Below, one piece after another: positions 17,400 to 24,832 of a DNA stretch of 55,107 nt. Under the pieces are notes generated by a model. It worked only from the letters and a program-made list of their open reading frames with translations. It had not been told where the DNA came from and did no database searches. The stretch comes from Thermotalea metallivorans. GTDB lineage: Bacteria; Bacillota; Clostridia; Peptostreptococcales; Thermotaleaceae. How positions within the stretch are numbered: position 1 is the first letter of the stretch; every line of letters starts with the position of its first letter. Where the stretch lies: the NCBI RefSeq assembly GCF_001562415.1, contig NZ_LOEE01000006.1, positions 1 through 55,107 of the forward strand, read 5' to 3'. Both the position numbers and the translations under genes were made by a program.

Positions 17400-17558
17400 T
17401 TACTTAATAGACTTGAGATAAGCAATATCAGATTGTCCATGTTTTAGATCTTTGATATCTGTTTTCATAGAAGAAATATCTACTTCCATAGAATTCACCT
17501 TTGATTCCATGGAGGATATTTTTTCTAATAATAATTCTAATAATTCTCTATCTGTCAT
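17400..17558 (-). CDS. Small coiled-coil protein of the lysogeny operon
   Basis: A 52-residue protein (MTDRELLELLLEKISSM, then repeats of the SMEVDISSMKTDIKDLKHG type) with a continuous heptad-like pattern. ATG at 17558 has AAAGAAAGG upstream. It lies between the repressor and immA, five bases after the repressor stop, so the three are one operon. Similar short coiled-coil genes occur in Clostridium and Bacillus lysogeny modules; the role is unknown, possibly an adaptor or oligomeriser. Confidence 0.7.
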   Translation of the reverse strand: MTDRELLELLLEKISSMESKVNSMEVDISSMKTDIKDLKHGQSDIAYLKSIK

Positions 17559-17563
17559 ATCAA

Positions 17564-17890
17564 TCATCCTTTCTTTTGTTCTCTTCTCATCCTTACAAAT
17601 TCTTTAAATTTCTCTATATCAGCTAATTCTTCTTCTGTCCAATCTTCGCCGTCATGATGTGCAGCAATGGTTTTTATTTCGTATGGGTTTCTTATGTCGG
17701 TTTTTCCAAGGAGGTAGTCGGTCGAAACGTTGAAGTAATCTGATAATTTAATTATTATATCATGTGGCGGAAATCTTTCTCCATTCTCGTAGAAAGATAT
17801 CATTTTAGGTGTTAGGCCAAGATATTCAGCTAATTCACGTTGAGTAATTTCTTTCTCATTTCTCAAAAGTCTAATTCTTTCTCCAATCAT
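17564..17890 (-). CDS. CI-like XRE-family repressor
   Basis: A 108-residue repressor with an N-terminal HTH (IRLLRNEKEITQRELAEYLG then LTPKMISFYENGERFPPHD) and a short acidic C-terminal tail, matching the ICEBs1 ImmR/phi105 type. It lacks a peptidase domain, so induction probably goes through ImmA cleavage. ATG at 17890 has AGGAG upstream; a GTG at 17899 is less well placed. A minus-strand TATAAT (17940-17935) would drive it. It should bind the GTAC palindromes in the shared intergenic region. Confidence 0.9.
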   Translation of the reverse strand: MIGERIRLLRNEKEITQRELAEYLGLTPKMISFYENGERFPPHDIIIKLSDYFNVSTDYLLGKTDIRNPYEIKTIAAHHDGEDWTEEELADIEKFKEFVRMRREQKKG

Positions 17891-17914
17891 AATTATCACC
17901 TACTCCTCTTGATT

Positions 17915-17927
17915 GAACAATGTGTTC
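17915..17927. promoter_or_regulatory. Possible operator near the repressor start (GAAC-N5-GTTC)
   Basis: GAACAATGTGTTC is a 13-base palindrome with the same 4-5-4 spacing as the GTAC sites, lying between the repressor -10 box and its start codon. It differs in half-site sequence, so it could be bound by Cro instead or be coincidental. Confidence 0.4.
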
Positions 17928-17963
17928 ATAACTTATTATATAACAAAAAATTTGAAAAAGCTA

Positions 17964-17992
17964 TTGACATTGTACCAAAAGTACTGTACTAT
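17964..17992 (+). promoter_or_regulatory. Rightward early phage promoter
   Basis: TTGACA (17964-17969), a 17-base spacer and TACTAT (17987-17992) lie 47 bases before the cro start. Both GTAC-N5-GTAC palindromes fall on its spacer and -10 box. Confidence 0.8.
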
Positions 17993-17998
17993 TAGTAC
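17972..17998. promoter_or_regulatory. Tandem repressor operators (two GTAC-N5-GTAC palindromes)
   Basis: GTACCAAAAGTAC (17972-17984) and GTACTATTAGTAC (17986-17998) share the form GTAC-N5-GTAC and are offset by 14 bases. They cover the spacer and -10 box of the rightward promoter, where a dimeric HTH repressor would block RNA polymerase. Confidence 0.75.
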
Positions 17999-18038
17999 AT
18001 GAGGATTAACAATATATATTTTAGAGGGAGGTGGTGCA

Positions 18039-18260
18039 ATGAGCAAATTAAAGTACTACAGGGAAAAAGCTGGGATGTCTCAAAGTGAGTTGGCATCTAT
18101 CCTAGATGTTTCTCAAAGATATATAGCATTTTTGGAAACAGGAGAAAGAACCCCCTCGCTATATCTAGCCCAAAAAATAGCCAATTACTTTAAAGTGTCA
18201 ATAGAGGATATTTTTTTACCTACTAAACGTACTAAAAGTACACAAAATATAAATAACTAA
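18039..18260 (+). CDS. Cro-like XRE-family regulator
   Basis: A 73-residue single-domain HTH protein (YYREKAGMSQSELASILDVS then QRYIAFLETGERTPSLY), the first gene of the early operon and divergent from the repressor. AGAGGGAGGTGG lies upstream of the ATG. Position, size and orientation are those of Cro, expected to compete for the operators and commit to lytic growth. The last codons overlap a third GTAC-N5-GTAC site. Confidence 0.88.
   Translation: MSKLKYYREKAGMSQSELASILDVSQRYIAFLETGERTPSLYLAQKIANYFKVSIEDIFLPTKRTKSTQNINN
18229..18241. promoter_or_regulatory. Third GTAC-N5-GTAC palindrome at the 3' end of cro
   Basis: GTACTAAAAGTAC matches the operator form exactly and lies inside the last cro codons, 47 bases before the excisionase-like gene. 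It may be an auxiliary operator for looping or a roadblock. Confidence 0.6.
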
Positions 18261-18287
18261 ATTTTAAAAAAAAGGGGGGAGGCAAAA

Positions 18288-18464
18288 TTGAAGCTTGCCT
18301 ATAAGCTGAAAGAAGCAGCTGAAATGCTAAGCATAAGTTACTCGACGATTTACCGCATGGTTGAAAGAGGAGAGATTGCTACCGTAAAAATAAGCAATGT
18401 CAGAAGAATTCCTTTGCATGAAATTGAGAGATTAGCTGGAATCGACAAAGGGGGGAACAAATGA
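18288..18464 (+). CDS. Excisionase-family HTH protein
   Basis: A 58-residue protein read from TTG 18288 after AGGGGGGAGG. It contains a MerR/HTH_17 motif: KLKEAAEMLSISYSTIYRMV then RGEIATVKISNVRRIPL, ending with a HEIERLAG helix. Such proteins act as recombination directionality factors or small early regulators. The TGA overlaps the next ATG (ATGA), showing translational coupling. Confidence 0.75.
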   Translation: MKLAYKLKEAAEMLSISYSTIYRMVERGEIATVKISNVRRIPLHEIERLAGIDKGGNK

Positions 18465-19237
18465 TGAATGAATTGACAGTTATCAATCAAAACGGGAGGC
18501 TTTTAGTAGACAGCAGAGATGTAGCAGAAATGATAGGGAAGGAACATCGTCATCTACTGAGAGATATAAGAAATTACATTGAAGTTTTAGCTGAGTCCAA
18601 AATTGGGCTGAGTGATTTCTTCATAGAAAATACTTATCAAGATAGCACAGGCAGAACCTTGCCTTGTTACTTACTCACCAAACAAGGTTGTGAAATGGTA
18701 GCCAATAAAATGACAGGTGAGAAAGGAATTCTTTTTACCGCAAAATATGTACAAGCCTTCAATAGAATGGAGCAGGCACTAAAACCTCAATGTATAGAGG
18801 ACTTAATCATTATGCAAGCCCAATCTCTAAAAGATATGAGATTGCAGTTAGAACAAGTGACTACTAAGGCAATTGAAGCAGAGAACAAAGCTATTGAAGC
18901 TAAACAAGAAGTGCAGGCTATGCGTAATATTGTAGCTTTAAGTCCGACACAATGGAGAAAAGATGTAACTACCTTGATAAATAAAATAGCTTTAGCTCTT
19001 GGCGGCTACGATCACATAAAAATTTTGAGAGAAGAAAGCTATAAATTACTGGATGAACGACTTGGAGTGGATGTCCACACTAGGTTAACTAATAAACGCA
19101 GAAGGATGGCAGAAGAAGGAGTTTGCAAATCTAAAAGGGACAAGCTTAATCCTTTGGATGTAATAGCGGATGATAAAAAACTTATAGAGGGTTATGTGGC
19201 CATAGTAAAAGAAATGGCTATCAAATACGGGATTTAA
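18461..19237 (+). CDS. Phage antirepressor / Rha-family regulator
   Basis: A 258-residue protein. Residues 1-100 are the Rha (pRha) domain: LLVDSRDVAEMIGKEHRHLL then RDIRNYIEVL and TYQDSTGRTLPCYLLTKQGC. A coiled coil follows (about 115-155), then an ORF6C/ANT-type C-terminal domain (WRKDVTTLINKIALALGG, LTNKRRRMAEEGV). Such two-domain proteins antagonise repressors or control lytic entry. A second ATG at 18464 is equally possible. It lies in the early operon. Confidence 0.85.
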   Translation: MMNELTVINQNGRLLVDSRDVAEMIGKEHRHLLRDIRNYIEVLAESKIGLSDFFIENTYQDSTGRTLPCYLLTKQGCEMVANKMTGEKGILFTAKYVQAFNRMEQALKPQCIEDLIIMQAQSLKDMRLQLEQVTTKAIEAENKAIEAKQEVQAMRNIVALSPTQWRKDVTTLINKIALALGGYDHIKILREESYKLLDERLGVDVHTRLTNKRRRMAEEGVCKSKRDKLNPLDVIADDKKLIEGYVAIVKEMAIKYGI

Positions 19238-19250
19238 GGAGGAACAGAAC

Positions 19251-19538
19251 ATGTTTATTAACACAGGAAAGTATTTTTATAGGTCCATTAATGAAGCTAG
19301 AGAAGATTTAATAGGCACCCAAGTTGTGGATATAGAGAACAATGGTAGTGCAATTCATTTACAGGATTCAAATGGCAGGGAATATACCATTGATACAACA
19401 GGAGAAATACCAGTAGTCCATGCATTTTCGACAGAAAAAGAACGATTGGAATTTTTAGAAGATGCAATACAAGTACTGATTGAAAAGCTGAATATCAGTG
19501 AAGACGAACTTATAGAAGCCATGTATAACAATGATTAG
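19251..19538 (+). CDS. Hypothetical early phage protein (95 aa)
   Basis: An acidic 95-residue protein after AAGGAGGA with no recognised domain. The first half looks beta-rich (IGTQVVDIENNGSAIHLQDS) and the last 35 residues helical and acidic (LEFLEDAIQVLIEKLNISED). Short spacing to its neighbours makes it part of the early operon. Confidence 0.65.
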   Translation: MFINTGKYFYRSINEAREDLIGTQVVDIENNGSAIHLQDSNGREYTIDTTGEIPVVHAFSTEKERLEFLEDAIQVLIEKLNISEDELIEAMYNND

Positions 19539-19554
19539 AGGGAGGTGGGAGAGA

Positions 19555-19683
19555 ATGGAATTTAAAATAAAAATAAAAACTGAGGATCTAAAACAGATAA
19601 AAGAAGTGATTAAACTGATAAATGAAATTAAAAAAGAGCACAGCTGCAACTGCACTCTTTTAGAAATTGAAGTAGGAAATTAG
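19555..19683 (+). CDS. Small hypothetical phage protein (42 aa)
   Basis: ATG after AGGGAGGTGGGAGAGA opens 42 codons (MEFKIKIKTEDLKQIKEVIK, then ending HSCNCTLLEIEVGN) stopping at 19683. The pattern is a beta strand, an amphipathic helix and a Cys-Asn-Cys-containing strand. Its stop overlaps that of the opposing gene at 19680. Confidence 0.6.
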   Translation: MEFKIKIKTEDLKQIKEVIKLINEIKKEHSCNCTLLEIEVGN

Positions 19684-19904
19684 TCTTGGAAAAACTTAAC
19701 ATACTCTATTTCGTTTGAAATTAAAGTAACAGATTCTTTTTCTCCTACAAATGTTAGCAATTGGGCAGGAGATAAGTGGAAAGTCTTAAAGTCTTCTATT
19801 TTAGCAATGGAAGAATCCGTTTGACTTTTTTTATTGACAGATAACAAATTGCTAATGCTTACAATATTACCAGATTTTAAACGTATCTCAGCATACCAAA
19901 TCAT
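19680..19904 (-). CDS. Small hypothetical protein on the opposite strand of the early region
   Basis: A 74-residue frame on the minus strand with AGGGAGGTGATCTT before the ATG, a better ribosome site than chance. It begins MIWYAEIRLKSGNIVSISNL, beta-rich, and ends IEYVKFFQD; it resembles small DUF-type phage proteins with one beta domain. It runs against the early operon and converges on the 42-codon gene, so it may be expressed in the lysogen. No function assigned. Confidence 0.6.
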   Translation of the reverse strand: MIWYAEIRLKSGNIVSISNLLSVNKKSQTDSSIAKIEDFKTFHLSPAQLLTFVGEKESVTLISNEIEYVKFFQD

Positions 19905-19991
19905 AAGATCACCTCCCTTCTTTTTCCATAATTCAACAAGAAGGGGGAGAATCCTTCAAATAAAAATCGACAAAAGAAAGGAGGACAGCAA

Positions 19992-20156
19992 ATGCCCCGC
20001 AAGAAGAAAAATGCCCGTACAATGCCTAAACCTAAGAAGATACGAGAAAGACCAAGGCCCGTAGTCCTCCCGGTACGGATGTGGCAGGATGATGGAATTA
20101 GTCCGGGGGCACTTAGGGCTGTGGCAGAGTGGAGGTGGGAATATGACTACAAATGA
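19992..20156 (+). CDS. Small basic phage protein (54 aa)
   Basis: ATG after AAAGGAGGACAGCAA opens 54 codons: MPRKKKNARTMPKPKKIRER, then RPVVLPVRMWQDDGISPG and a Trp-rich end. Strongly basic at its N terminus, so nucleic-acid or protein binding is plausible. Its last 14 bases overlap the next gene. Confidence 0.55.
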   Translation: MPRKKKNARTMPKPKKIRERPRPVVLPVRMWQDDGISPGALRAVAEWRWEYDYK

Positions 20157-20349
20157 AAGATTGGAAGTGTGGAGAAGAGTGATCAATCTCTCTGATGCCC
20201 AACGGGATAGACTTGAGGAAATTGTACTGGAGCATACAAGGCTAGTGAAGGAACACGTACAACCAAGTACAACTCAAGAAAGGAAAAAGGAAATACGTCA
20301 GAAGATTTTGCAGCTTGAGTTTGAAAGAAAAATGCTGATCGGGAGGTGA
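20143..20349 (+). CDS. Hypothetical helical phage protein (68 aa)
   Basis: Read from ATG 20143 with GGAGGTGGG upstream; an earlier in-frame ATG lacks a ribosome site. The product (MTTNERLEVWRRVINLSDAQ, then two further helices) is largely helical and charged. No recognised domain. Overlaps the preceding small gene by 14 bases. Confidence 0.6.
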   Translation: MTTNERLEVWRRVINLSDAQRDRLEEIVLEHTRLVKEHVQPSTTQERKKEIRQKILQLEFERKMLIGR

Positions 20350-20354
20350 GAGAA

Positions 20355-20507
20355 ATGTTGACAATTCAGTTGGCGGACAATCTGTATCGGGAACATGGAT
20401 TGATTTCTATCATTCATGATGGAAAGTTTGTAGAGTTTGAAAATTACATAGAGAAGGAGGAAGTGCAAAAAGAAAACGGCCAAAAGGTAGCTGCGACTAC
20501 CGAATAG
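20355..20507 (+). CDS. Small hypothetical phage protein (50 aa)
   Basis: ATG after GGGAGGTGAGAGAA opens 50 codons (MLTIQLADNLYREHGLISII, then HDGKFVEFENYIEKEE). Five bases follow the previous stop, so translation is coupled within the early operon. No family recognised. Confidence 0.55.
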   Translation: MLTIQLADNLYREHGLISIIHDGKFVEFENYIEKEEVQKENGQKVAATTE

Positions 20508-20525
20508 GCCAAAAGAATACGAGCT

Positions 20526-20563
20526 ACCTGTATTATATCAAATTTTTTAGATTTAATACAGGT
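20526..20563 (+). repeat. Leader hairpin between early genes
   Basis: ACCTGTATTA (20526-20535) and TAATACAGGT (20554-20563) form a perfect 10-bp stem around an AT-rich 18-base loop, 15 bases before the ribosome site of the next gene. No T-run follows, so it looks like an RNA processing or regulatory hairpin rather than a terminator. Confidence 0.5.
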
Positions 20564-20586
20564 GTAAAAGGGGGAGGATGTATGCC

Positions 20587-20763
20587 ATGATTGAAAAAAT
20601 TTACGGAAAAAGGTACTTATTAATTTGCGACAATTGCGGCGAAGGAGCAGAAAAAGCTAATTGGCAAGAAGTCTTAGAATTTCTAAGAGAAGAGGAATGG
20701 CAAAAGATACGTGTAGATCAAGAATGGCATCACTACTGCAAAGATTGCAAATGTGCTTATTAG
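20587..20763 (+). CDS. Small zinc-finger phage protein (58 aa)
   Basis: Read from ATG 20587, nine bases after GGGGAGG; an ATG at 20578 touches the ribosome site. It holds ICDNCGEGAEKANWQEVLEF and HHYCKDCKCAY, a CxxC...CxxC pair spaced as a small zinc-binding domain with a helix between the pairs. Typical of early phage proteins of unknown role. Confidence 0.7.
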   Translation: MIEKIYGKRYLLICDNCGEGAEKANWQEVLEFLREEEWQKIRVDQEWHHYCKDCKCAY

Positions 20764-20774
20764 GGGGGATTTTC

Positions 20775-20939
20775 TTGGATGAATTTTTAGAAGTTATGGA
20801 TCAGTTGAAGCAGGCCCAACAGAATTTCAATTATGCAGATCTGGAGCATATTGATATTGCTATATATCAGCTAAAAGCTGCAGAAGAATTGTTAGCTGCC
20901 ACCATCAAGGAACTAAAGGAAAAGAGGGAAATTATATGA
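20775..20939 (+). CDS. Small helical phage protein (54 aa)
   Basis: TTG at 20775 follows TAGGGGGGAT by about six bases and gives a helical, acidic 54-residue product (DEFLEVMDQLKQAQQNFNY, then AIYQLKAAEELLAATIKEL). No cysteine or catalytic motif. Its TGA overlaps the next ATG. Confidence 0.55.
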   Translation: MDEFLEVMDQLKQAQQNFNYADLEHIDIAIYQLKAAEELLAATIKELKEKREII

Positions 20940-21166
20940 GAGGAAATTTACTAGAAGAACTAATAACATGGCAACAGCAAGGTCGTAGAAGTGTTGAGAT
21001 CAGAATTGAAAATTCAGGAGAAATGAAAATATGGGTTTATGATTATGATTTATTGGTCGGGCAATTTATTACGAGTACGGACGAAATTAACCTAGAAGGA
21101 AAAAAGATAGAAAACGAAAAAGCAGAGTATGAAAGGTTGAAAAAGAAGTTTGGTGAAGCCATGTGA
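20936..21166 (+). CDS. Hypothetical phage protein (76 aa)
   Basis: A 76-residue protein starting in an ATGA overlap with the preceding gene. The N-terminal half is beta-rich (RRSVEIRIENSGEMKIWVYD) and the C terminus helical and lysine-rich. No family recognised; part of the early operon. Confidence 0.6.
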   Translation: MRGNLLEELITWQQQGRRSVEIRIENSGEMKIWVYDYDLLVGQFITSTDEINLEGKKIENEKAEYERLKKKFGEAM

Positions 21167-21411
21167 TGAACAATGTTCAATTTATTGAGGTTTATGATCC
21201 AAAACATGGGGCACATGTATATGCCCTAGGGGATGAGATATTTGGTAGTAGCATAGGTAAATTTAAAAACATTACAATCCCATGTGAACGTCATACATGG
21301 CAGATCCTAGATGAAAAAGGGGACAAGATCCTAACGGTATGTGGCAGTGAGATCATCCCCTTTTATGACACGAAATATTTAGCACTAAAAAGAAAGGTGG
21401 TAAAAAGGTGA
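21166..21411 (+). CDS. Hypothetical phage protein (81 aa)
   Basis: Read from ATG 21166 (a GTG lies one codon earlier), overlapping the preceding stop. MNNVQFIEVYDPKHGAHVYA opens a beta-rich protein with two cysteines and a basic C terminus. No recognised domain. It overlaps the ERF gene start by four bases. Confidence 0.6.
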   Translation: MNNVQFIEVYDPKHGAHVYALGDEIFGSSIGKFKNITIPCERHTWQILDEKGDKILTVCGSEIIPFYDTKYLALKRKVVKR

Positions 21412-22019
21412 ATAGATCAGATTCTATTAAAAACCTTGCGGCAGCTCTTGTTAAATTCAATGGAGAGGTTAGCAAGATTGAAAAAGATTCGACGAATCCT
21501 CATTTTAAGAACAAGTATGCAAGCCTAGATACCATTATAGATGAGATCAGACCTTTGCTTCAAAAAAACGGATTATCTATCATTCAAATGCCTGGAGGAG
21601 ATGGAGACAAGTTTACCATGACGACCATGTTACTCCACGAATCTGGTGAATGGATCGAGTCAGATCCAATTACTATGAGGCCAGTGAAGAATGATCCACA
21701 AGGAATTGGAAGTTGTACTACATATGCACGGAGATATAGTCTAGCGGCTTTTCTCTCTCTAAATACCGGAGAAGATGATGACGGTAATCAAGCTACTGGG
21801 AACGATGACAAGGAGCCTGACCCAGCTAAGAAACTAAGCGAAGCACAGGTAAGAAGGCTATACGCATTAGGAATCGCAAACGGATATGATCCTGAATCTA
21901 TCAAGAGAATTTTGATTAAGAAGTATCAAAGGACCAATGCAGAAGATCTAACGAAGACAGAATATGATCAGCTAATCGCTAACATAGAGGCAAATCCAAA
22001 AAAGTGGGATAAAGCCTAA
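21408..22019 (+). CDS. erf: ERF-family single-strand annealing recombinase
   Basis: A 203-residue ERF-superfamily protein that anneals complementary single strands during phage recombination and replication. The family signature runs from NPHFKNKYASLDTIIDEIRP through GLSIIQMPGGDGDKFTMTTM to CTTYARRYSLAAFLSLNTGE (the conserved YARRY-x(7)-LxxGxDDD). The C-terminal tail has an acidic linker and a small helical module (LSEAQVRRLYALGIANGYDP). GTG start overlapping the previous gene. No RecT- or Redbeta-like exonuclease partner is next to it. Confidence 0.9.
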   Translation: MNRSDSIKNLAAALVKFNGEVSKIEKDSTNPHFKNKYASLDTIIDEIRPLLQKNGLSIIQMPGGDGDKFTMTTMLLHESGEWIESDPITMRPVKNDPQGIGSCTTYARRYSLAAFLSLNTGEDDDGNQATGNDDKEPDPAKKLSEAQVRRLYALGIANGYDPESIKRILIKKYQRTNAEDLTKTEYDQLIANIEANPKKWDKA

Positions 22020-22038
22020 TGTATATAAATCCAATTCA

Positions 22039-22057
22039 GCGGGGACACGTTCCCCGC
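22039..22057 (+). repeat. GC-rich hairpin after erf
   Basis: GCGGGGA (22039-22045) and TCCCCGC (22051-22057) form a perfect 7-bp stem with a CACGT loop, 20 bases after the erf stop. Weak or absent T-run; probably an attenuator or RNA-processing site in the 183-base gap, which otherwise holds no clear gene. Confidence 0.55.
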
Positions 22058-22202
22058 AAGCTAAAAAACAACGTCAACAGTTTTGGGTCGTACTCCTCCT
22101 AGTATTAATATTGACAAGCATCTTAATTATTATGCATGTAACCCACTAATGGAGCCGGAGCATAAGCTCCTCTCCGTTTCTTTTAAAAGGCAGGTGAAAA
22201 AA

Positions 22203-23015
22203 ATGGCAAGGCCGCAAAAAGAAGGAATGGATTATTTCCCGCATGATACGGATGCAGTAAATGATGAAAAAATCGAAGCACTAAGAGCTTTATATGGGAA
22301 TGACGGATATGCTTTCTACTTTATTTTGCTAGAAAGGATATATAGAACGCCTAACTTCGAGATTGATATTTCTGACGCAGAAACCAGGGAAGAAACTTTC
22401 AAGATACTTGCTAAAAAAGCACTAGTAACTGTAGAAAGATTTGAACAGATATTTCAAACAGCATTAAAGTGGAATTGTTTTGATAAAGATGCTTATGAAG
22501 AAAGGGGTGTTATCACAAGTAAGGGCATTAAAAAACGAGCTGGTGTAGTTGTTGAGAAGCGCGAAAAAATGCGGCTTAGATATCAGGAAAAGCAGGAAAA
22601 GTATGAAAATAAACAAGAAATTTCTGACGCAGAAACCGTAGAAGAAAACAAGAGAGAAACCCCACAAAGTAAAGAAAAGAAAAGTAAAGAAAAGAAAAGT
22701 ATTATTATTATGTCGCCGGAGCAAGAAAAGTTTGTTAATGTCTTAAAAAAAATCAATCATTACCCTCTGGATTTAGAAAAAGATATTGAAATGTTTGAGC
22801 GTCTGGTTGAACGATATCCGATGGTTGATCCTATAGCGGCGATAGAAGACTATGCATTATACAAGCTGGATCATCCACTAGATAAAAAGTCTAATCCGCG
22901 AAGCCAAATCAATACGGCTTTTCAAAAATGTGTGGAATGGAGGAAATGCCTAAAAAAGAATAATTGTGATCTGCCCGATGTAGAAGACGAACCTAAAGTG
23001 AAGGTGAGACGATGA
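22203..23015 (+). CDS. DUF4373 phage replication protein (Lin1244/Lin1753-like)
   Basis: A 270-residue protein read from ATG 22203 (MARPQKEGMDYFPHDTDAVN) after AGGCAGGTG; the longer frame upstream has no start signal. The N-terminal 100 residues (IEALRALYGNDGYAFYFILL, ITSKGIKKRA) are the DUF4373/Lin1244 domain, a DnaD-related winged helix found in phage replication initiators. A lysine-rich linker and a C-terminal helical domain follow. Its position just before the primase-helicase supports a role in origin recognition or helicase loading. Confidence 0.8.
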   Translation: MARPQKEGMDYFPHDTDAVNDEKIEALRALYGNDGYAFYFILLERIYRTPNFEIDISDAETREETFKILAKKALVTVERFEQIFQTALKWNCFDKDAYEERGVITSKGIKKRAGVVVEKREKMRLRYQEKQEKYENKQEISDAETVEENKRETPQSKEKKSKEKKSIIIMSPEQEKFVNVLKKINHYPLDLEKDIEMFERLVERYPMVDPIAAIEDYALYKLDHPLDKKSNPRSQINTAFQKCVEWRKCLKKNNCDLPDVEDEPKVKVRR

Positions 23016-24832
23016 ATCCATTTCAGTTTGCTGATAAACATTTATATCCATACAAGATAAGTGGAAATGAAATTCAACCGGTTAAGTGTCCTTACTGTGG
23101 TGGAGGACGGCATAACGATAAATATACTTTTGCGCTGAACACAGAGAAATTGATTTTTAATTGCCTTCGTGGTAGCTGCGGCAAAACAGGAACCTTCTAT
23201 CAGTTATGCAAGGATTTCGGAGAAGAAGCAGATTCTGGAGAGGATTATGAAAGAAGACTTCCGCCAAAGAAAGCATATAAAAAACCCCAGACGGAATTAA
23301 AACCGATTGGGAATAGAGTAGCTGAATACTTGAAACTTCGCGGTATCAGTAGAGAAACATGGGAGCGGAGAAAAGTATCTGAGGAAAAAGGGAATATTGT
23401 CTTTCCATACTACGAGAATGGTGAATTGGTACTTGTTAAATATAAACTTCCTAGAAAGCCTAATCCAGGAGAAAATAAGAGTTGGAGAGAGGCCGGAGGT
23501 AAATCGGTATTCTGGGGAATGGATGACTGTAATCCAAGCAAGCCATTGGTAATTTGCGAAGGTGAAATGGATGCCCTAGCATTGGATGAAGCCGGAGTAG
23601 AAAATGTGGTATCAGTACCCAGCGGAACGCAAGACCTCACCTGTGTTGAAAATAATTGGGATTGGCTGCAACAATTCAACAAAATCATCATATGGGCGGA
23701 CAACGACGAAGCAGGCCAAGAGATGGAGAAGAAACTGATTGGCAAGTTGGGAGAATGGCGCTGTTATACAGTGCGTAGCAAATACAAAGATGCCAATGTC
23801 CATCTCTACAAGGAAGGCAAGGAGAGCGTCAAGAAGGCTGTGGAAAATGCAAAAGAGGTACCAGTTGCCGGTATAATTCGATTGGCTAATGTTAGACAGC
23901 TGGATTACTCAAAAATTGAAAAGGTAAAATCCAGTATTGAAGGTGTCAATGAGGTTTTGGGCGGCTATATGATGGGGCAAGTCAGCATATGGACAGGGAT
24001 AAATTCCAGTGGTAAATCAACTTTTTTAGGCCAGGAATTACTGGCGGCTATCGATCAAGGATATAAAGTTTGCGCCTATTCTGGAGAACTGCCAGCATCA
24101 TTTTTCAAATACTGGATAGATTTGCAGGCTTCTGGACCCAAGAATCTGGATAGAGTATTTGATACTATTAAAAATGAATATGTACCGAAACTAAATAAGG
24201 AGGTTGTAAAGAAGATCAGCCAATGGTACGAAGATAAATTTTTTCTATATGATTCTACAAATGGCATAGCTACAGAAAAAGACCTCTTCAAGATATTCGA
24301 ATATGCAGCCAGGAGATATAATTGCAAAGTGTTTCTTGTGGATAACCTGATGACAACAGAATTCGAAAGAGTGGACAATGATTTTTACAGGGGCCAGTCA
24401 GCTTTCGTAGGAAATGTAATCTCCTTTGCAAAACGATTTGATGCCCATGTGCATCTTGTAGCACATCCGAGAAAGGCTTTTGGAAAGCTGACTAAGATGG
24501 ATGTGAGTGGTAGCGGAGATATAACCAATAGAGCTGACAATGTACTTGCGGTCCATAGACTTTCTCAAAAGGAAAAAGAAAAAGAGGAATACCATGGGCT
24601 AGACAACTTGGTACAAATCTTCAAAAATCGGATCAATGGGACCCAGGATGAAGAAGTAGGGTTGAAATTTGACGCCTTTTCAAAACGATTCTATCAAGAA
24701 AGAGATATAGAAGGACCTAATAAAAAATATGGTTGGGAATATGGGAAAAGTGAAATTGAAGGTTTCTATGAGGTAGAACAGACTGAACTGCCATGGGATG
24801 AAATAGAGGGTGATATCAAATGGGCGACTTAA
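23012..24832 (+). CDS. Bifunctional DNA primase-helicase (TOPRIM + DnaB-like)
   Basis: A 606-residue T7 gp4/Twinkle-type enzyme. The N terminus holds a zinc finger (C26, C29, C51, C56). A TOPRIM domain follows (LVICEGEMDALALDEAG, E183, E185, D187; IIIWADNDEAGQEM, D230, D232), which makes RNA primers. The RecA-like helicase has Walker A GINSSGKST (about 329-337), and CKVFLVDNLM is the Walker B strand; HLVAHPRKA follows. It drives replication-fork unwinding and priming. Its start overlaps the DUF4373 stop and it overlaps the next gene by 13 bases. Confidence 0.93.
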   Translation: MNPFQFADKHLYPYKISGNEIQPVKCPYCGGGRHNDKYTFALNTEKLIFNCLRGSCGKTGTFYQLCKDFGEEADSGEDYERRLPPKKAYKKPQTELKPIGNRVAEYLKLRGISRETWERRKVSEEKGNIVFPYYENGELVLVKYKLPRKPNPGENKSWREAGGKSVFWGMDDCNPSKPLVICEGEMDALALDEAGVENVVSVPSGTQDLTCVENNWDWLQQFNKIIIWADNDEAGQEMEKKLIGKLGEWRCYTVRSKYKDANVHLYKEGKESVKKAVENAKEVPVAGIIRLANVRQLDYSKIEKVKSSIEGVNEVLGGYMMGQVSIWTGINSSGKSTFLGQELLAAIDQGYKVCAYSGELPASFFKYWIDLQASGPKNLDRVFDTIKNEYVPKLNKEVVKKISQWYEDKFFLYDSTNGIATEKDLFKIFEYAARRYNCKVFLVDNLMTTEFERVDNDFYRGQSAFVGNVISFAKRFDAHVHLVAHPRKAFGKLTKMDVSGSGDITNRADNVLAVHRLSQKEKEKEEYHGLDNLVQIFKNRINGTQDEEVGLKFDAFSKRFYQERDIEGPNKKYGWEYGKSEIEGFYEVEQTELPWDEIEGDIKWAT

